A stretch of 64,000 nucleotides of DNA from JAMXLO01 sp041487355 (GTDB taxonomy: Bacteria > Pseudomonadota > Alphaproteobacteria > Acetobacterales > Acetobacteraceae): positions 16,469 to 80,468 of the forward strand of contig JBGPND010000004.1 of the NCBI GenBank assembly GCA_041487355.1, read 5' to 3'. Under the pieces are notes generated by a model. It saw only the letters and a program-made list of their open reading frames with translations. It was not told the origin of the DNA and ran no database searches. Numbering within the stretch: the stretch's first letter is position 1; every line of letters begins with the position of its first letter. A program made the position numbers and the translations under genes. This document shows, piece after piece, positions 21,588 to 31,199 of this stretch.

Positions 21588-22716
21588 ACGGGTCGGCCGC
21601 GTCGCGCAATCCGTCGCCCAGGAAGTTGAATGCCAGGATCACGATGATGACAGGCACGGCCGCGAACAGCAGCCATGGCGCGAGGCCGAGCGTTTGCAGG
21701 TTCTGCGCATCCTGCAGCATCACGCCCCAGGAGATCGCCGGTGGCCGCAGCCCGAGCCCGAGGAAGGAAAGCGTCGTCTCGCTGATGATCATCGCCGGCA
21801 GGGCGAGGCTGATCGCGGCGATGATGTGCGACAGGAAGGACGGCACCATGTGGCGGAAGATGATGCGCAGCCGCGATGCGCCGGCGAGTTCGGCGGCGGT
21901 GATGAAGTCCTCCTCGCGCAACGCGAGGAACCGGCCGCGCACCACGCGCGCCAGTTCCGTCCAGCCGATCAGCGATATGATGATGGTGATGGCGAAATAG
22001 ACACGCAGCGGCGGCCAGCTCGTCGGCACCGCGGCTGCGAGGCCCATCCAGAGCGGGATGGTCGGCACCGAGCGCAGTATCTCGATCACGCGCTGGATCA
22101 CGGTGTCGAGCCAGCCGCCTTGCAGGCCAGACACACCACCCAGCAGGACACCCAGCGCGAGGCTGAGCGTCACGCCGGCAAGTCCGATGGTGAGCGAGGT
22201 GCGGGTGGCGAGAACCAGGCGGGAGAAGACGTCGCGCCCCAACTGGTCGGTGCCGAGCAGGAAGATCGCGTCCTGCGGCCTTCCGTTGGCGAGACCCAGC
22301 AGGTGCCGATCGGTCGGGAGCAAGCCGAACAGGTAGTAGGGATAGCCGCGCGCGAACAGAGCGAGGTCGCGCGGATCGGACGGGTCCGGCGCGTAGGAAA
22401 GCTTGAAGGTGCGCAGGTCGCGCTTGCCCTTCAGCGCAAAGACCTGCGGGTGGAAATTGCCGTCGGCGTCGAACCACTGGATCGGCTGCGGTGGGATGTA
22501 GCTGCGCGCCGCCTCGGTGTCGAATGGCTCGGAATAGGCGATGAAGTCGGCGAAGGCAGTGACCAGATAGAACGCCAAGACGATGCCGGCGCTGACCAGC
22601 GCGAGCTTGTGCCGCTTGAAGCGCCACCAGATGAGCTGGCGCTGGGTGGCGACGGCGACACGGGTTTCCGCCTCGGTGGTGATCGGCGGCGCGCTATCCG
22701 AAACCGCGGTGCTCAT
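21580..22716 (-). CDS. dppC: Peptide ABC transporter permease DppC (mirror copy)
   Basis: Mirror of 24817-25953, identical 378-residue product. The ATG at 22716 overlaps the dppB stop as ATGA. Confidence 0.83.
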   Translation of the reverse strand: MSTAVSDSAPPITTEAETRVAVATQRQLIWWRFKRHKLALVSAGIVLAFYLVTAFADFIAYSEPFDTEAARSYIPPQPIQWFDADGNFHPQVFALKGKRDLRTFKLSYAPDPSDPRDLALFARGYPYYLFGLLPTDRHLLGLANGRPQDAIFLLGTDQLGRDVFSRLVLATRTSLTIGLAGVTLSLALGVLLGGVSGLQGGWLDTVIQRVIEILRSVPTIPLWMGLAAAVPTSWPPLRVYFAITIIISLIGWTELARVVRGRFLALREEDFITAAELAGASRLRIIFRHMVPSFLSHIIAAISLALPAMIISETTLSFLGLGLRPPAISWGVMLQDAQNLQTLGLAPWLLFAAVPVIIVILAFNFLGDGLRDAADPYG

Positions 22717-23705
22717 CGACCACGGCCGAGCCGGATGCGCGGATCGATCCACATCAGCAGCAGGTCGGACAGCAGCGTGCCGATCACGGTGAGAATGCCG
22801 ACCAGCAAAATGATCGTCGAGCCAAGCAGCATGTCCTGCGACAGCAGCGAGCGCAGCAGCAGCGGGCCGACGGTGTCGAGGCTGAGCACGATCGAGATGA
22901 TCACGACGCCGGAGACCATGAACGGCAACAGATAGCCGATCGTGCTGGCGAACGGGTTGAGCGCGGCGCGCACCGGATATTTCAGGATGACGCGCCGTTC
23001 CGGCAGCCCACGCGCGCGCGCTGTCATCACATAAGGCTTGCGCAGCTCATCGAGCAGGTTGGCGCGCATGATGCGAACGAGCTGCGCGGTGCCGGCGAGT
23101 GCGAGGATGAACACCGGCACCGGCAGGTGCTGCAGCAGATCCGTGAGCTTCGCCCAGGACCAGGGCGCCAGCGCGTATTCGGCGGAGAACAGCCCGCCGA
23201 CATTCAGGCTGAACAGGCGCAGGCCGAAATACATGATGATCAGCGCGAGCAGGAAGTTCGGTATCGCGAGACCGATGAAGCCCAGGAAGGTGAAGAAGTA
23301 GTCACCGATGGAATACTGGCGGATCGCCGAGTAGATGCCGATCGGCAGCGCCAGCCCCCAGGTGACGAGGATGCCACCGACCGACAGCACGATGGTCAGC
23401 CACAGCCGGTCGCCGATCACCTCGGTGACGGGTCTGCCATATTCGAATGACAGGCCGAAGTTCCCCCGAACCACGAGGCTTAGCCACTTGAAGTATTGCA
23501 CGTAGATCGGCTGGTCGAGCCCGTAGGCGTGGCGCATTGCGTCCGCCTCCGCCGCCGAGATCGAGCTGCCCATGGCCGAGCTCTGCGCCACGTACGCGTC
23601 GACGAAGTCGCCTGGCGGCAACTGCATGATGACGAACGTCACCAGGGTGATCGCCCACACGGTGATCACCGCGAGCAGCAGGCGGCGGGCGAGATAAGCC
23701 AGCAT
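22713..23705 (-). CDS. dppB: Peptide ABC transporter permease DppB (mirror copy)
   Basis: Mirror of 23828-24820, identical 330-residue product. The two dppB copies sit head to head, 122 bases apart, across the axis of the palindrome. Confidence 0.83.
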   Translation of the reverse strand: MLAYLARRLLLAVITVWAITLVTFVIMQLPPGDFVDAYVAQSSAMGSSISAAEADAMRHAYGLDQPIYVQYFKWLSLVVRGNFGLSFEYGRPVTEVIGDRLWLTIVLSVGGILVTWGLALPIGIYSAIRQYSIGDYFFTFLGFIGLAIPNFLLALIIMYFGLRLFSLNVGGLFSAEYALAPWSWAKLTDLLQHLPVPVFILALAGTAQLVRIMRANLLDELRKPYVMTARARGLPERRVILKYPVRAALNPFASTIGYLLPFMVSGVVIISIVLSLDTVGPLLLRSLLSQDMLLGSTIILLVGILTVIGTLLSDLLLMWIDPRIRLGRGR

Positions 23706-23720
23706 GCGTCAGGGCCCATT

Positions 23721-23812
23721 TGTCATTGCGAGGAGCGCTGCGACGCGGCAATCTCGGTCAAAGTGCGCACTTTGACCGAGATTGCCGCGTCGCAGCGCTC
23801 CTCGCAATGACA
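23721..23812. repeat. Palindromic REP-like element at the axis of the inverted repeat
   Basis: The 92 bases form one perfect hairpin. Each arm begins TGTCATTGCGAGGAGC and runs through GCGGCAATCTC to the axis at 23766/23767. Elements with the TCATTGCGAGGAGC...GCGGCAATCTC pattern are widespread dispersed intergenic repeats in proteobacteria and are often natural hairpins. A natural hairpin here would let an assembler, or a snap-back molecule, switch strand exactly at this point. The real sequence on the far side of the element is therefore probably missing from this window. Confidence 0.75.
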
Positions 23813-23827
23813 AATGGGCCCTGACGC

Positions 23828-24820
23828 ATGCTGGCTTATCTCGCCCGCCGCCTGCTGCTCGCGGTGATCACCGTGTGGGCGATCACCCTGGTGACGTTCG
23901 TCATCATGCAGTTGCCGCCAGGCGACTTCGTCGACGCGTACGTGGCGCAGAGCTCGGCCATGGGCAGCTCGATCTCGGCGGCGGAGGCGGACGCAATGCG
24001 CCACGCCTACGGGCTCGACCAGCCGATCTACGTGCAATACTTCAAGTGGCTAAGCCTCGTGGTTCGGGGGAACTTCGGCCTGTCATTCGAATATGGCAGA
24101 CCCGTCACCGAGGTGATCGGCGACCGGCTGTGGCTGACCATCGTGCTGTCGGTCGGTGGCATCCTCGTCACCTGGGGGCTGGCGCTGCCGATCGGCATCT
24201 ACTCGGCGATCCGCCAGTATTCCATCGGTGACTACTTCTTCACCTTCCTGGGCTTCATCGGTCTCGCGATACCGAACTTCCTGCTCGCGCTGATCATCAT
24301 GTATTTCGGCCTGCGCCTGTTCAGCCTGAATGTCGGCGGGCTGTTCTCCGCCGAATACGCGCTGGCGCCCTGGTCCTGGGCGAAGCTCACGGATCTGCTG
24401 CAGCACCTGCCGGTGCCGGTGTTCATCCTCGCACTCGCCGGCACCGCGCAGCTCGTTCGCATCATGCGCGCCAACCTGCTCGATGAGCTGCGCAAGCCTT
24501 ATGTGATGACAGCGCGCGCGCGTGGGCTGCCGGAACGGCGCGTCATCCTGAAATATCCGGTGCGCGCCGCGCTCAACCCGTTCGCCAGCACGATCGGCTA
24601 TCTGTTGCCGTTCATGGTCTCCGGCGTCGTGATCATCTCGATCGTGCTCAGCCTCGACACCGTCGGCCCGCTGCTGCTGCGCTCGCTGCTGTCGCAGGAC
24701 ATGCTGCTTGGCTCGACGATCATTTTGCTGGTCGGCATTCTCACCGTGATCGGCACGCTGCTGTCCGACCTGCTGCTGATGTGGATCGATCCGCGCATCC
24801 GGCTCGGCCGTGGTCGATGA
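23828..24820 (+). CDS. dppB: Dipeptide/oligopeptide ABC transporter permease, DppB/OppB type
   Basis: One of two inner-membrane subunits of a peptide-type ABC importer. The 330-residue product starts MLAYLARRLLLAVITVWAIT with a first membrane helix. It then has the family's loop before the core (GLDQPIYVQYFKWL, near residues 64-77), about five further hydrophobic segments, and a cytoplasmic EAA-type loop (ARARGLPERRVILKYPVR) that contacts the ATPases. Length is normal for DppB (about 310-340). Its ATG lies only 16 bases past the axis hairpin, so no native promoter or ribosome-binding context can be trusted. No solute-binding protein gene precedes it here; normally one would be expected close by. 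Substrate cannot be told from the sequence; dipeptide, oligopeptide and microcin-type carriers share this fold. Confidence 0.88.
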   Translation: MLAYLARRLLLAVITVWAITLVTFVIMQLPPGDFVDAYVAQSSAMGSSISAAEADAMRHAYGLDQPIYVQYFKWLSLVVRGNFGLSFEYGRPVTEVIGDRLWLTIVLSVGGILVTWGLALPIGIYSAIRQYSIGDYFFTFLGFIGLAIPNFLLALIIMYFGLRLFSLNVGGLFSAEYALAPWSWAKLTDLLQHLPVPVFILALAGTAQLVRIMRANLLDELRKPYVMTARARGLPERRVILKYPVRAALNPFASTIGYLLPFMVSGVVIISIVLSLDTVGPLLLRSLLSQDMLLGSTIILLVGILTVIGTLLSDLLLMWIDPRIRLGRGR

Positions 24821-25953
24821 GCACCGCGGTTTCGGATAGCGCGCCGCCGATCACCACCGAGGCGGAAACCCGTGTCGCCGTCGCCACCCAGCGCCAGCTC
24901 ATCTGGTGGCGCTTCAAGCGGCACAAGCTCGCGCTGGTCAGCGCCGGCATCGTCTTGGCGTTCTATCTGGTCACTGCCTTCGCCGACTTCATCGCCTATT
25001 CCGAGCCATTCGACACCGAGGCGGCGCGCAGCTACATCCCACCGCAGCCGATCCAGTGGTTCGACGCCGACGGCAATTTCCACCCGCAGGTCTTTGCGCT
25101 GAAGGGCAAGCGCGACCTGCGCACCTTCAAGCTTTCCTACGCGCCGGACCCGTCCGATCCGCGCGACCTCGCTCTGTTCGCGCGCGGCTATCCCTACTAC
25201 CTGTTCGGCTTGCTCCCGACCGATCGGCACCTGCTGGGTCTCGCCAACGGAAGGCCGCAGGACGCGATCTTCCTGCTCGGCACCGACCAGTTGGGGCGCG
25301 ACGTCTTCTCCCGCCTGGTTCTCGCCACCCGCACCTCGCTCACCATCGGACTTGCCGGCGTGACGCTCAGCCTCGCGCTGGGTGTCCTGCTGGGTGGTGT
25401 GTCTGGCCTGCAAGGCGGCTGGCTCGACACCGTGATCCAGCGCGTGATCGAGATACTGCGCTCGGTGCCGACCATCCCGCTCTGGATGGGCCTCGCAGCC
25501 GCGGTGCCGACGAGCTGGCCGCCGCTGCGTGTCTATTTCGCCATCACCATCATCATATCGCTGATCGGCTGGACGGAACTGGCGCGCGTGGTGCGCGGCC
25601 GGTTCCTCGCGTTGCGCGAGGAGGACTTCATCACCGCCGCCGAACTCGCCGGCGCATCGCGGCTGCGCATCATCTTCCGCCACATGGTGCCGTCCTTCCT
25701 GTCGCACATCATCGCCGCGATCAGCCTCGCCCTGCCGGCGATGATCATCAGCGAGACGACGCTTTCCTTCCTCGGGCTCGGGCTGCGGCCACCGGCGATC
25801 TCCTGGGGCGTGATGCTGCAGGATGCGCAGAACCTGCAAACGCTCGGCCTCGCGCCATGGCTGCTGTTCGCGGCCGTGCCTGTCATCATCGTGATCCTGG
25901 CATTCAACTTCCTGGGCGACGGATTGCGCGACGCGGCCGACCCGTATGGCTGA
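24817..25953 (+). CDS. dppC: Dipeptide/oligopeptide ABC transporter permease, DppC/OppC type
   Basis: Second permease of the importer, 378 residues from the ATG that overlaps the dppB stop as ATGA. An upstream in-frame GTG at 24781 would add 12 residues encoded within dppB and is less likely. A cytoplasmic N-terminus with RFKRHKLALVSAG leads into the first helix (about residues 42-60). A periplasmic stretch of about 110 residues follows (PQPIQWFDADGNFHPQVF and onward), longer than in E. coli DppC, then the core with GTDQLGRDVFSR and an EAA loop (EDFITAAELAGASRLRIIFRH split over the loop). The C-terminal SWGVMLQDAQNL and FNFLGDGLRDAADP motifs are typical of DppC/OppC. The long periplasmic insert resembles permeases of the YejE kind. 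Confidence 0.88.
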   Translation: MSTAVSDSAPPITTEAETRVAVATQRQLIWWRFKRHKLALVSAGIVLAFYLVTAFADFIAYSEPFDTEAARSYIPPQPIQWFDADGNFHPQVFALKGKRDLRTFKLSYAPDPSDPRDLALFARGYPYYLFGLLPTDRHLLGLANGRPQDAIFLLGTDQLGRDVFSRLVLATRTSLTIGLAGVTLSLALGVLLGGVSGLQGGWLDTVIQRVIEILRSVPTIPLWMGLAAAVPTSWPPLRVYFAITIIISLIGWTELARVVRGRFLALREEDFITAAELAGASRLRIIFRHMVPSFLSHIIAAISLALPAMIISETTLSFLGLGLRPPAISWGVMLQDAQNLQTLGLAPWLLFAAVPVIIVILAFNFLGDGLRDAADPYG

Positions 25954-26962
25954 GCCGATCCTCTCGGTGCGTGACCTGCACACGCATTTCTTCCAGGACG
26001 AAGGCGTGGTGCGCGCGGTGGACGGCACCTCGTTCGACCTGTTCCCCGGCCGCACGCTCGGCATCGTCGGCGAATCGGGTTGCGGCAAGAGCGTCACCGC
26101 CCGCTCCATCCTGCGTATAGTCGAGCGGCCGGGACGTATCGTCAGCGGGGAGATCATCTTGCGCCGCGCCGACGGGCGCACGGTGGACCTCGTGAGGCTG
26201 CCCTCGGATGGCACGGAGATGCGCGCGATCCGCGGCGGCGAGATCGGCTTGGTGTTCCAGGAGCCGATGAGCTCGCTCTCCGCGTACCACACCGTCGGCA
26301 ATCAGCTTATCGAGGCGATCAGGCTGCATTCCACTCTGTCGAAGCGCGCGGCGCGGGCACGCGCGATCGAATTGCTGGCCATGGTCGGCATCCCTCGCCC
26401 GGCGCAGCGCGTGGACGCCTATTCGTTCGAGTTGTCAGGCGGATTACGCCAGCGGGTGATGATCGCGCTGGCGCTCGCCGGCGAACCGCGCATCCTGATC
26501 GCCGACGAACCGACCACGGCGCTGGATGTCACCACGCAGGCGCAGATCCTGGAGCTGATCCGCCGGCTGCAGCAGGAGCGCGGGCTGGCGGTGATCCTGA
26601 TCACCCACGACATGGGGGTGATCGCCGAGATGACAGACGACGTGGTAGTGATGTATCTGGGCCACGAGGTGGAGAAGGGCCCGGTCGACGCCATCTTCCA
26701 TGCGCCGCGGCACCCGTATACACGTTCGTTGCTGCGCTCGATCCCGAGCGTGCTGGCCGAACCGCGGGCGCGTCTTGCCACCATCGCGGGCTCGATCCCG
26801 CATCCCTACGCGCGACCACCCGGCTGCCCGTTCCATCCACGCTGCCCCGACGCGATCGCCGGCATGTGCGAGAGGGCGTTTCCGGCCGAGGTGGCGATCG
26901 GCGAACGCCATGACGTCGCGTGCCATCTGTACACCACCGTTGGTGCTCGGGTGCCGGCATGA
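25946..26962 (+). CDS. dppD: Peptide ABC transporter ATP-binding protein, DppD/OppD type
   Basis: ATPase subunit powering the importer at the cytoplasmic face. Of 338 residues, Walker A GESGCGKS is at 42-49. It is followed by the Q-loop ([11 protein letters not shown]), the signature LSGGLRQRV, Walker [13 protein letters not shown] and the switch histidine in ITHDMG. The C-terminal tail with [12 protein letters not shown] carries the cysteine pattern of oligopeptide transporter ATPases, in some members an iron-sulphur site. The gene overlaps dppC by eight bases, so the two are translationally coupled. Its length matches the family (about 330). Confidence 0.9.
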   Translation: MAEPILSVRDLHTHFFQDEGVVRAVDGTSFDLFPGRTLGIVGESGCGKSVTARSILRIVERPGRIVSGEIILRRADGRTVDLVRLPSDGTEMRAIRGGEIGLVFQEPMSSLSAYHTVGNQLIEAIRLHSTLSKRAARARAIELLAMVGIPRPAQRVDAYSFELSGGLRQRVMIALALAGEPRILIADEPTTALDVTTQAQILELIRRLQQERGLAVILITHDMGVIAEMTDDVVVMYLGHEVEKGPVDAIFHAPRHPYTRSLLRSIPSVLAEPRARLATIAGSIPHPYARPPGCPFHPRCPDAIAGMCERAFPAEVAIGERHDVACHLYTTVGARVPA

Positions 26963-26976
26963 CGATTGGTGAACAT

Positions 26977-27076
26977 TCCCCCTCCCCTTGCGGGAGGGGG
27001 CCAGGGGGAGGGGGTGGCGCACGCACAACGTTCGCATCCACCCCTCCCCCTACCCCCTCCCGCAAGGGGAGGGGGA
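26977..27076. repeat. Inverted repeat between dppD and dppF
   Basis: Arms 26977-27000 and 27053-27076 are exact reverse complements over 24 bases (CCCCTCCCGCAAGGGGAGGG core), and each arm is itself partly palindromic. The 52-base centre contains GCGCACGCACAACGTTCGC. It is an intergenic element of the dispersed CCCCTCCC type, similar in style to 35275-35351. It lies inside the operon, so it may be an mRNA processing or stability element; that is inference. Confidence 0.75.
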
Positions 27077-27089
27077 GTCCAGAGGCTGC

Positions 27090-28103
<1,014 letters not shown>

Positions 28104-28112
28104 GAATCGTCG

Positions 28113-28943
28113 CTACGGGCCAGACGCGGAGTTTATACCGGTGCGGAGATCGCTTTCGACCGCCTTGCCGATAAAACCAGGCTTATCCTTCATGCGCTCG
28201 CCCCATTGGGCACCCAGGAAGCCCAGGTCATAGTCGCCCTGGTTGATCACCTTTTGGTGGACTATGGACCAGTCCGTCGTTCCCGACAGTGCGGTGCGCA
28301 TGAGCGACGTACTGGTGCCGACGTTCGCGCCGAACCAGAAATATCCCGCGAAATGATGGGTCTGGTCCGAGTCGTTCGGAATCACCGGCAGCCTGGGGTC
28401 ACAATCCCACCAGCGCTTGTTCAGGCCCAGCGTGCTCGGCTTGTTGACCTTGGCGTCGGCAAAACCCACCACCGCATCCAACTTGTCGGCGAAGACCCAG
28501 CAGATGAGGTTGAACAGGTCTGGCTTGTTGCCACCGGCGACCTGATACATGTCCGCGCTCGCGACCAGCCGTCCATTGGCGTTTGAGGAGAAGAGGTAGG
28601 CCCAGTCGATCGTGCTGCCGACGCAGGCCGGCACATCCTTCTCGCCGTCGCCATGGCTGGCCCATTCGCGGGTAATCTCGCCGAAGTAGTTGCCGCTTCC
28701 GCTGAGGCCGAGACCGGCCCATTCCCGCAAGGCGTCCATCGCCCAGCCAGCCGCGGTGTCGAGATCGGGGGCATTGTCCTTCACGTATGCCCCCTTGCTG
28801 GTGCCGTCGAAATTCCGCAGCCACAGATCCTCAACCTTGAACTCGAAGCCCCGCTTGTCGAACTCCTTGAACAGAAAATCGAGCTTGCGGCCGTGGCGGC
28901 TGATCAGCTTGGCGCGGAGGTCGCTAGCCGTGTATGGCATCAT
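28113..28943 (-). CDS. Unrecognised 276-residue protein beside vgrG; possible T6SS cargo
   Basis: I do not recognise a family with certainty. The product is soluble in appearance: no signal peptide, no membrane helix, rich in Trp/Gly/Asp. It starts MMPYTASDLRAKLISRHGRK. Visible blocks are a charged N-terminal helix region (FLFKEFDKRGFEFKVEDLW), a middle part with ACVGSTIDWAYLF, and a C-terminal region with SDQTHHFAGYFWFG and NQGDYDLGFLGAQWG. The paired-His and NxGDxxLG pattern is reminiscent to me of C-terminal domains of some polymorphic toxins, but that is a weak memory, not a match. It is divergent from vgrG with 251 bases between and has its own strand, so it is not part of the dpp operon. 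Two adjacent ATG codons leave the start uncertain by one residue. Confidence 0.72.
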   Translation of the reverse strand: MMPYTASDLRAKLISRHGRKLDFLFKEFDKRGFEFKVEDLWLRNFDGTSKGAYVKDNAPDLDTAAGWAMDALREWAGLGLSGSGNYFGEITREWASHGDGEKDVPACVGSTIDWAYLFSSNANGRLVASADMYQVAGGNKPDLFNLICWVFADKLDAVVGFADAKVNKPSTLGLNKRWWDCDPRLPVIPNDSDQTHHFAGYFWFGANVGTSTSLMRTALSGTTDWSIVHQKVINQGDYDLGFLGAQWGERMKDKPGFIGKAVESDLRTGINSASGP

Positions 28944-29194
28944 CTTACCCTAAGACTCGGAGCCGGCGCGGCTCCATGCTCGGTTCGCAACACTACCAGT
29001 TCGTCGCAGGGATGGCGAGGATCCATAGCGATGGGTAACGTTCCGGAGAGACGGCAAATATCTTGCCTGCCCGGGCCGCCCCGATATGCTAATGACAGGC
29101 TGGGGTGGGCCGGTGAGGAATAGGCGGTGGCACGGCGAAGAGTTGGCGGGGCGGCTATTCGAGCGCAGCCAACGCACTGCAGGGACGACTAGAA
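28944..29194. other. Divergent intergenic region between the orphan gene and vgrG
   Basis: These 251 bases should hold both promoters. I see a small hairpin GGAGCC-N5-GGCTCC at 28959-28975, in the probable leader of the orphan gene, and no convincing -35/-10 pair. TGGCACG at 29129-29135 recalls a sigma54 -24 element, but no matching -12 GC follows at the right distance. Confidence 0.4.
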
Positions 29195-31198
29195 ATGGCC
29201 GAATGGTCGCGCGACAAGGCTCTCCTGACCATGACCTCGCCGCTCGGTGAGGATGCGCTCATTCCCCTCACGCTGATCGCCTCCGAGGTGATCAGCGAAC
29301 CGTTCAGCTTTCAAGTGCACGTGGTGAGCCAGGTCGGGCGCATCGATCCCGACAAGCTGCTGTACCAGCCGGCTTGCGTCGTGGTGCAGCGCGACGGCAG
29401 CCCGGTGCGCTACTTCCACGGCATGGTCCAGGAAGTGACGTCGGGCGCCGAGACGCTCGGCAGCCGGACATCGACCATGTATCAGGAATACGATCTGCGC
29501 CTGGTCCCGAAGTTTTGGTTCCTGAGGCAGACCGTCGACTGCCGGGTGTTCCAGAACAAGTCCGTGCGCGACATCCTGACCCAGGTGTTCCAGGATGCCC
29601 ACATGACTGCGGCGGACTTCACGATCATTCCGTCGGGCCAGCCGCGCGAGTACACCGTCCAGTTCAATGAAACCGACCTCAACTTCGCAACGCGCCTGAT
29701 GGAGGAAGAGGGCTATTTCTACTTCTTCCAGCATACCGCGAACGGCCACAAGCTCATCATCGGCAATCAGAACAACGCGTTCGTCGATATCGACGGCGCG
29801 AATATGCATGCGAGCGGAGCCGGCGGTTCGGAGACGCTGTTGGACAGCTGGTCGCGCGTGACCGCCACCGCGCGCGGCAAGATGAAGCTCAAGGACTACG
29901 ACCCGACGCGACCCAACACCCTGCTCGAGGAAGAGCGCGCGACAACCCTGGAGACCGCCGGAGCTTCGGCGCGTGACGGGTTTCGCTTTCCGGCCTTGAC
30001 CTTCAAATCGGATACCGTTCACAACCGGGCCCAGTGGGAGATGGAAGCGGCCGAGGCCGAGGTATCGCTCTACGAAGGCTCCAGCCATTTCGGTCCGCTG
30101 CTGGCGGGCGGCAAGTTCACCATCGCGACGATGCCTTCGGCCGGCCCGTATGACGGCAGCTACGCGGTCCGCAGCGTGACCCACCAGGCAGCGGACGACA
30201 CCTGGCTGCATCAGACCGATCGGACCTTCTACGGGAACCAATTCACGGCGTTCCCCGCAAAAGTGCCCTGGCGCCAGCCGATCGTTGCACGGCGACCGCG
30301 GATGGACGGAATCCACACCGCGCTGGTGCTGGGGCCCGATGGCGAGGAGATCTATACGGACGACCTCGCCAGGGTGAAGGTGCAGTTCTACTGGGACCAC
30401 CGCCGGGAAGCGACCGACGCGCTTGCCGTCTGGGCCCGCGTCATCCAGCCCTGGGCCGGCAACGGCTGGGGCGCGCAGTTCATTCCCCGCGTCGGCACCG
30501 AGGTCGCGGTGGCCTTCGTTGATGGCGATCCGGACCGGCCCATCGTCGTCGGCGGCCTCTACAATGGCCGTGACACGCCGATCTATCCGAACTCCCAGAA
30601 GACCAAGTCCGGCATCCGCACGCGTTCCACCCTCAAGGGTGGCGGCTCCGAATTCAACGAGCTCACCTTCGACGACAAGAAGGGCAGCGAGCTCATCTAC
30701 ACCCAGGCCCAGAAGGACCTCACCACCTACGTCAAGCACGACGAAACGCTGAAGATCGACAACTGCCGCATCGTCACGGTCAAGCAGAACGAGACGGTCG
30801 ATATCCAGAACAACCAGACCATCAAGGTGAAGCAGGACCACAGCCTGACGGTGACCGATGGCAACCACTCCATCGCCGTCAGCAAAGGCAACACCAGCCT
30901 GAAGGTGGACATGGGCAACCATGACGTGAAAATCGCCATGGGCAACCACTCGACCGACGTGCAGATGGGAAACGTCAGCCTCAAGGCCGGTCTTGGCAAG
31001 ATCGACAACGAGGCAATGCAGGCCATCGAGCTGAAGGTCGGCCAGAGTTCCGTCAAGATCGATCAGATGGGCGTCACCATCACCGGCATGATGATCAAGA
31101 TCGAGGGCCAGGTACAGACGCAGGTCAAGGGCCTGATGACCCAGGTGAACGGCGACGCAATGCTGATCCTCAAGGGCGGCATCGTGATGGTGAACTGA
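29195..31198 (+). CDS. vgrG: VgrG (TssI) spike protein
   Basis: Forms the trimeric tip of the T6SS tube, pierces the target membrane and carries effectors. The 667 residues divide into a gp27-like hub (about 1-380), with SEPFSFQVHVVS and LMEEEGYFYFFQH typical of the family, then a gp5-like OB fold (about 390-470, RVKVQFYWDHR and WARVIQPWAGNGWG, then PRVGTEVAVAFVDGDPDRP). Last is a C-terminal beta-helix (about 490-640) of short repeats such as GNHSIAVS and GNHDVKIA. There is no extra C-terminal enzyme domain, so effectors must bind non-covalently. It starts with an ATG in a new transcription unit and is followed after one base by the DUF6931-like gene. No PAAR gene is adjacent. Confidence 0.93.
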   Translation: MAEWSRDKALLTMTSPLGEDALIPLTLIASEVISEPFSFQVHVVSQVGRIDPDKLLYQPACVVVQRDGSPVRYFHGMVQEVTSGAETLGSRTSTMYQEYDLRLVPKFWFLRQTVDCRVFQNKSVRDILTQVFQDAHMTAADFTIIPSGQPREYTVQFNETDLNFATRLMEEEGYFYFFQHTANGHKLIIGNQNNAFVDIDGANMHASGAGGSETLLDSWSRVTATARGKMKLKDYDPTRPNTLLEEERATTLETAGASARDGFRFPALTFKSDTVHNRAQWEMEAAEAEVSLYEGSSHFGPLLAGGKFTIATMPSAGPYDGSYAVRSVTHQAADDTWLHQTDRTFYGNQFTAFPAKVPWRQPIVARRPRMDGIHTALVLGPDGEEIYTDDLARVKVQFYWDHRREATDALAVWARVIQPWAGNGWGAQFIPRVGTEVAVAFVDGDPDRPIVVGGLYNGRDTPIYPNSQKTKSGIRTRSTLKGGGSEFNELTFDDKKGSELIYTQAQKDLTTYVKHDETLKIDNCRIVTVKQNETVDIQNNQTIKVKQDHSLTVTDGNHSIAVSKGNTSLKVDMGNHDVKIAMGNHSTDVQMGNVSLKAGLGKIDNEAMQAIELKVGQSSVKIDQMGVTITGMMIKIEGQVQTQVKGLMTQVNGDAMLILKGGIVMVN

Positions 31199-31199
31199 C

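Noticed and set aside
29125..29145. Sigma54 promoter before vgrG
   Set aside because: TGGCACG is present, but the -12 element (TTGC at the right distance) is not.
30700..31100. Tandem DNA repeat or CRISPR-like array in the vgrG 3' end
   Set aside because: The periodicity is the short protein repeat of the VgrG beta-helix; there are no constant repeats with unique spacers.
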